Below are positions 62,327 through 64,000 of a stretch of 64,000 nucleotides of DNA, in pieces. Both the position numbers and the translations under genes were made by a program. Numbering within the stretch: position 1 is the first letter of the stretch; each line of letters opens with the position of its first letter. Origin of the DNA: Endobacterium cereale (GTDB lineage: Bacteria > Pseudomonadota > Alphaproteobacteria > Rhizobiales > Rhizobiaceae); NCBI RefSeq assembly GCF_009617585.1, contig NZ_WIXI01000051.1, positions 248,001 to 312,000 on the forward strand. The letters run 5' to 3'. A model generated the notes under the pieces. The model was not told where the DNA came from. It did not search any database and was given only the letters and a program-made list of their open reading frames with translations.

Positions 62327-63034
62327 ATGGCAGATCTCTCCGCATTTCCGATCACCCATAAATGGCCGGCGCAGGACCCAAACATCCTGCAACTCTATTC
62401 CACACCGACACCCAACGGTGTCAAAGTGTCGATCATGCTGGAAGAAACCGGCCTGCCTTACGAGCCTCATTTCATCAATATCGGTGCCGACGAGACCTGG
62501 GGGCCGGAATATCTGTCGCTCAACCCGAACGGCAAGATCCCGGCGATCCTCGATCCGGATGGCCCGAACGGCGAACCGCTCGCCCTGTTCGAATCCGGCG
62601 CCATCCTGATCTATCTCGCCGAAAAGACCGGCAAGTTCCTGCCCGTCGATCCGGCAAGACGCTATGAAGCAATCCAGTGGGTGATGTTCCAGATGGGCGG
62701 GCTTGGACCGATGTTCGGCCAGCTCGGTTTCTTCCACAAATTCGCCGGCAAGGATTTTGAGGACAAGCGCCCGCGTGACCGTTACGCCAAGGAAAGTGCG
62801 CGCCTGATCCGCGTGCTTGAAACCCGCCTGGAAGGTCGCGACTGGATCATGGGTGACGAATACACGATCGCCGATATTTCCATGCTGGGCTGGGTGCGCA
62901 ACCTGATCGGTTTTTATGGTGTCGGCGAGCTCGTCCAGTATGATGAGTTGAAGAACGTGCCGAAATGGCTGGAGCGCGGCCTTGCCCGTCCGGCCGTTCA
63001 ACGCGGCCTCGATATTCCCAAGCGCCCCGCCTGA
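62327..63034 (+). CDS. glutathione S-transferase, Nu class (YfcG/YghU-like)
   Basis: A 235-residue transferase. The thioredoxin-like domain starts LQLYSTPTPNGVKVSIMLEE, in which Thr/Asn replace the usual Tyr/Ser, as in YghU/YfcG disulfide-bond reductases; the glutathione-binding NPNGKIPAILD and FESGAILIYLAEK follow. The helical domain has DYTIADIS-like DEYTIADISMLGW. It should act on organic hydroperoxides or disulfides with glutathione. CGAGGA precedes ATG 62327. Confidence 0.92.
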   Translation: MADLSAFPITHKWPAQDPNILQLYSTPTPNGVKVSIMLEETGLPYEPHFINIGADETWGPEYLSLNPNGKIPAILDPDGPNGEPLALFESGAILIYLAEKTGKFLPVDPARRYEAIQWVMFQMGGLGPMFGQLGFFHKFAGKDFEDKRPRDRYAKESARLIRVLETRLEGRDWIMGDEYTIADISMLGWVRNLIGFYGVGELVQYDELKNVPKWLERGLARPAVQRGLDIPKRPA

Positions 63035-63052
63035 CTTCATGGACGGAGCGCA

Positions 63053-63083
63053 CTATCTCCCTGATGAAAGTTCAGGGAGATAG
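63053..63083 (+). promoter_or_regulatory. hairpin that masks the ribosome-binding site of the GFA gene
   Basis: CTATCTCCCTGA and its exact complement form a 12-bp stem with loop TGAAAGT. The right arm contains the ribosome-binding site AGGGAG, and the ATG starts 3 nt after the stem. No T-run follows, so a terminator role is less likely than translational control. Confidence 0.6.
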
Positions 63084-63085
63084 CC

Positions 63086-63556
63086 ATGCCGTTTCCAAAC
63101 CTGCCGATCGAAGGGTCCTGCCGTTGCGGTGAGGTGCGCCTGAAGATCAGCGCGCCGCCGATGATCACGATGGCCTGTCATTGCCGCGGCTGCCAGAAGA
63201 TGAGCGCCAGCGCCTTTTCCTGCTCGGCAGCAATCCCCGCTCAAGGTTTTGAAGTGACGGCAGGCGAACCGGTGCTCGGAGGTGCCCATGGTGACGACAC
63301 TCATCATTACCACTGCCCGCGCTGCAAAAGCTGGCTGTTCACCAAACCGGTCGGCATGGACTGGTTCGTCAACATCCGCCCGACCATGCTCGACGACGCA
63401 TCCTGGTTCGCACCCTTCATCGAGACTTATACCTCGGCGAAATTCACATGGGCCGAGACCGGTGCAGCGCGCAGCTTCGAGGAGTTTCCGCCGATGGAGG
63501 CCTATGAAGGGCTGACAAAGGAATTTGCGGAACACATCAATGCATCGAGCGGGTGA
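63086..63556 (+). CDS. GFA family protein (glutathione-dependent formaldehyde-activating type)
   Basis: A 156-residue zinc-binding protein of the GFA/CENP-V fold. The metal cysteines are visible as SCRCGEV, CHCRGCQKMSAS and HCPRCKSW. The family is named after an enzyme that forms S-hydroxymethylglutathione, but most members have no proven activity. It lies 51 nt after the glutathione transferase gene, so both may be one unit concerned with glutathione chemistry. Its ribosome-binding site is in a hairpin. Confidence 0.9.
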   Translation: MPFPNLPIEGSCRCGEVRLKISAPPMITMACHCRGCQKMSASAFSCSAAIPAQGFEVTAGEPVLGGAHGDDTHHYHCPRCKSWLFTKPVGMDWFVNIRPTMLDDASWFAPFIETYTSAKFTWAETGAARSFEEFPPMEAYEGLTKEFAEHINASSG

Positions 63557-63568
63557 TCCGGCTTCCGC

Positions 63569-64000
63569 TCACTCTTGCCCGTGCAATTTTTGCAGAAAAT
63601 TACGAACCAGCGGCACAACCTCGTCGAGACAGGTCTCCAGCAACCAGTGGCCGCCATCAAGCAGATGCAGTTCGGCATTTGGCAGGTCCCGGAGATAGGC
63701 GCGGGCCGATTTCTCCGGCATGTAGCCATCCTGCGGCCCCCAGACGATCAGAGCCGCAGGTTGGTGTTCGCGCAGATAGGCCTGGTAACGTGGAAACCAG
63801 TCGAGATTGTCCTTCAGACCGGCAATGATATCGGTAAAGATCTGTCGCCGTTGCTCTGTCGTCTGCGACCAATGCAACCGCCACAGATCCGGCGGGATCA
63901 GCGGCGCAAGCTCCGGCCTTGCATTGTTCAAGAACTCTTCCTTGAAACCTTCGAGACTGACGGCCTGCGATAGCATTGCCTTGGCTGCAGGAGTCGGATC
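63569..64000 (-). CDS. alpha/beta hydrolase, C-terminal part, cut by the window edge
   Basis: The C-terminal 144 or so residues of an alpha/beta hydrolase; the open frame continues to the window end. The acid Asp is in ALIVWGPQDGYMPEKSA and the catalytic His in LLDGGHWLLET. The lid region contains DLWRLHWSQTTEQRRQIF. The nucleophile Ser lies outside the window. Substrate unknown. Confidence 0.82.
   Translation of the reverse strand, partial: DPTPAAKAMLSQAVSLEGFKEEFLNNARPELAPLIPPDLWRLHWSQTTEQRRQIFTDIIAGLKDNLDWFPRYQAYLREHQPAALIVWGPQDGYMPEKSARAYLRDLPNAELHLLDGGHWLLETCLDEVVPLVRNFLQKLHGQE

Noticed and set aside
1..64000. CRISPR array, prophage, insertion sequence, rRNA or tRNA genes
   Set aside because: No regularly spaced repeats, no transposase, integrase or phage proteins and no RNA gene signatures were found on either strand.

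Overview
The window looks like chromosomal DNA of a Rhizobiaceae member, most probably Agrobacterium or a close relative (Rhizobium/Allorhizobium). Reasons: high G+C coding sequence with overlapping ATGA operons, a full-length BacA/SbmA peptide transporter, a RopB/Omp25-type outer-membrane protein, a CueR(HmrR)-CopA-CopZ copper operon, SoxR, and several families common in rhizobia (DUF982, DUF1491, DUF2336, DUF5330, paired DUF1214/DUF1254). There is no rRNA, tRNA, CRISPR array, phage or insertion sequence. It is ordinary chromosome with scattered accessory genes.

Layout. 0-12.3 kb: an AraC regulator; a minus-strand operon for an alpha-glucosidase, a leucine-rich-repeat protein and a secreted protein; then a complete peptide ABC importer (binding protein, two permeases, two ATPases) followed by a KDG-type sugar kinase and a secreted protein. 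12.3-20.3 kb: a repeat-like segment, a membrane-anchored phosphatase, a GT4 glycosyltransferase, a SUKH-like protein, an unlisted 28-residue membrane peptide gene, Der GTPase with its TPR partner, a polysaccharide deacetylase and a VanZ-like protein. 20.3-26.5 kb: bacA, an MFS exporter with a clear palindromic operator, methionine aminopeptidase, a flavin-dependent oxidoreductase and a three-gene OmpA cluster. 26.5-30.4 kb: an ECF42-type sigma factor with its YciI/DGPF partner, an SRPBCC protein, a DUF1905 protein and a Tat-exported SMP-30 lactonase. 30.7-35 kb: two tandem chemoreceptors that share a duplicated leader.

35-48.5 kb: a DMT exporter, RopB, an MFS exporter divergent from soxR with a SoxR-type promoter between them, a frameshifted secreted protein, an AbrB-type transporter, a four-gene overlapping operon of small membrane/secreted proteins, the copper operon with a CueR-type 19-bp-spacer promoter, and a LuxR-type regulator. 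48.5-64 kb: YcgN, PBP1, a second frameshifted secreted protein, small membrane and secreted proteins, hydrolases, DUF families, a peptidoglycan-binding protein overlapped by a membrane histidine kinase gene, a glutathione transferase, a GFA-family protein whose ribosome-binding site lies in a perfect hairpin, and a hydrolase cut by the window edge.

The most interesting points are two matching ECF-type promoters (TGTCGG-N17-CGTC) in front of yciI and the SRPBCC gene, which outline a small local ECF42 regulon; two secreted-protein genes broken at simple-sequence repeats; the overlapping small-protein operon at 42.4-44 kb with an out-of-frame membrane segment; the duplicated chemoreceptor leader; and the 28-residue gene at 15.5 kb. 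All family assignments were made by reading motifs, without database searches.
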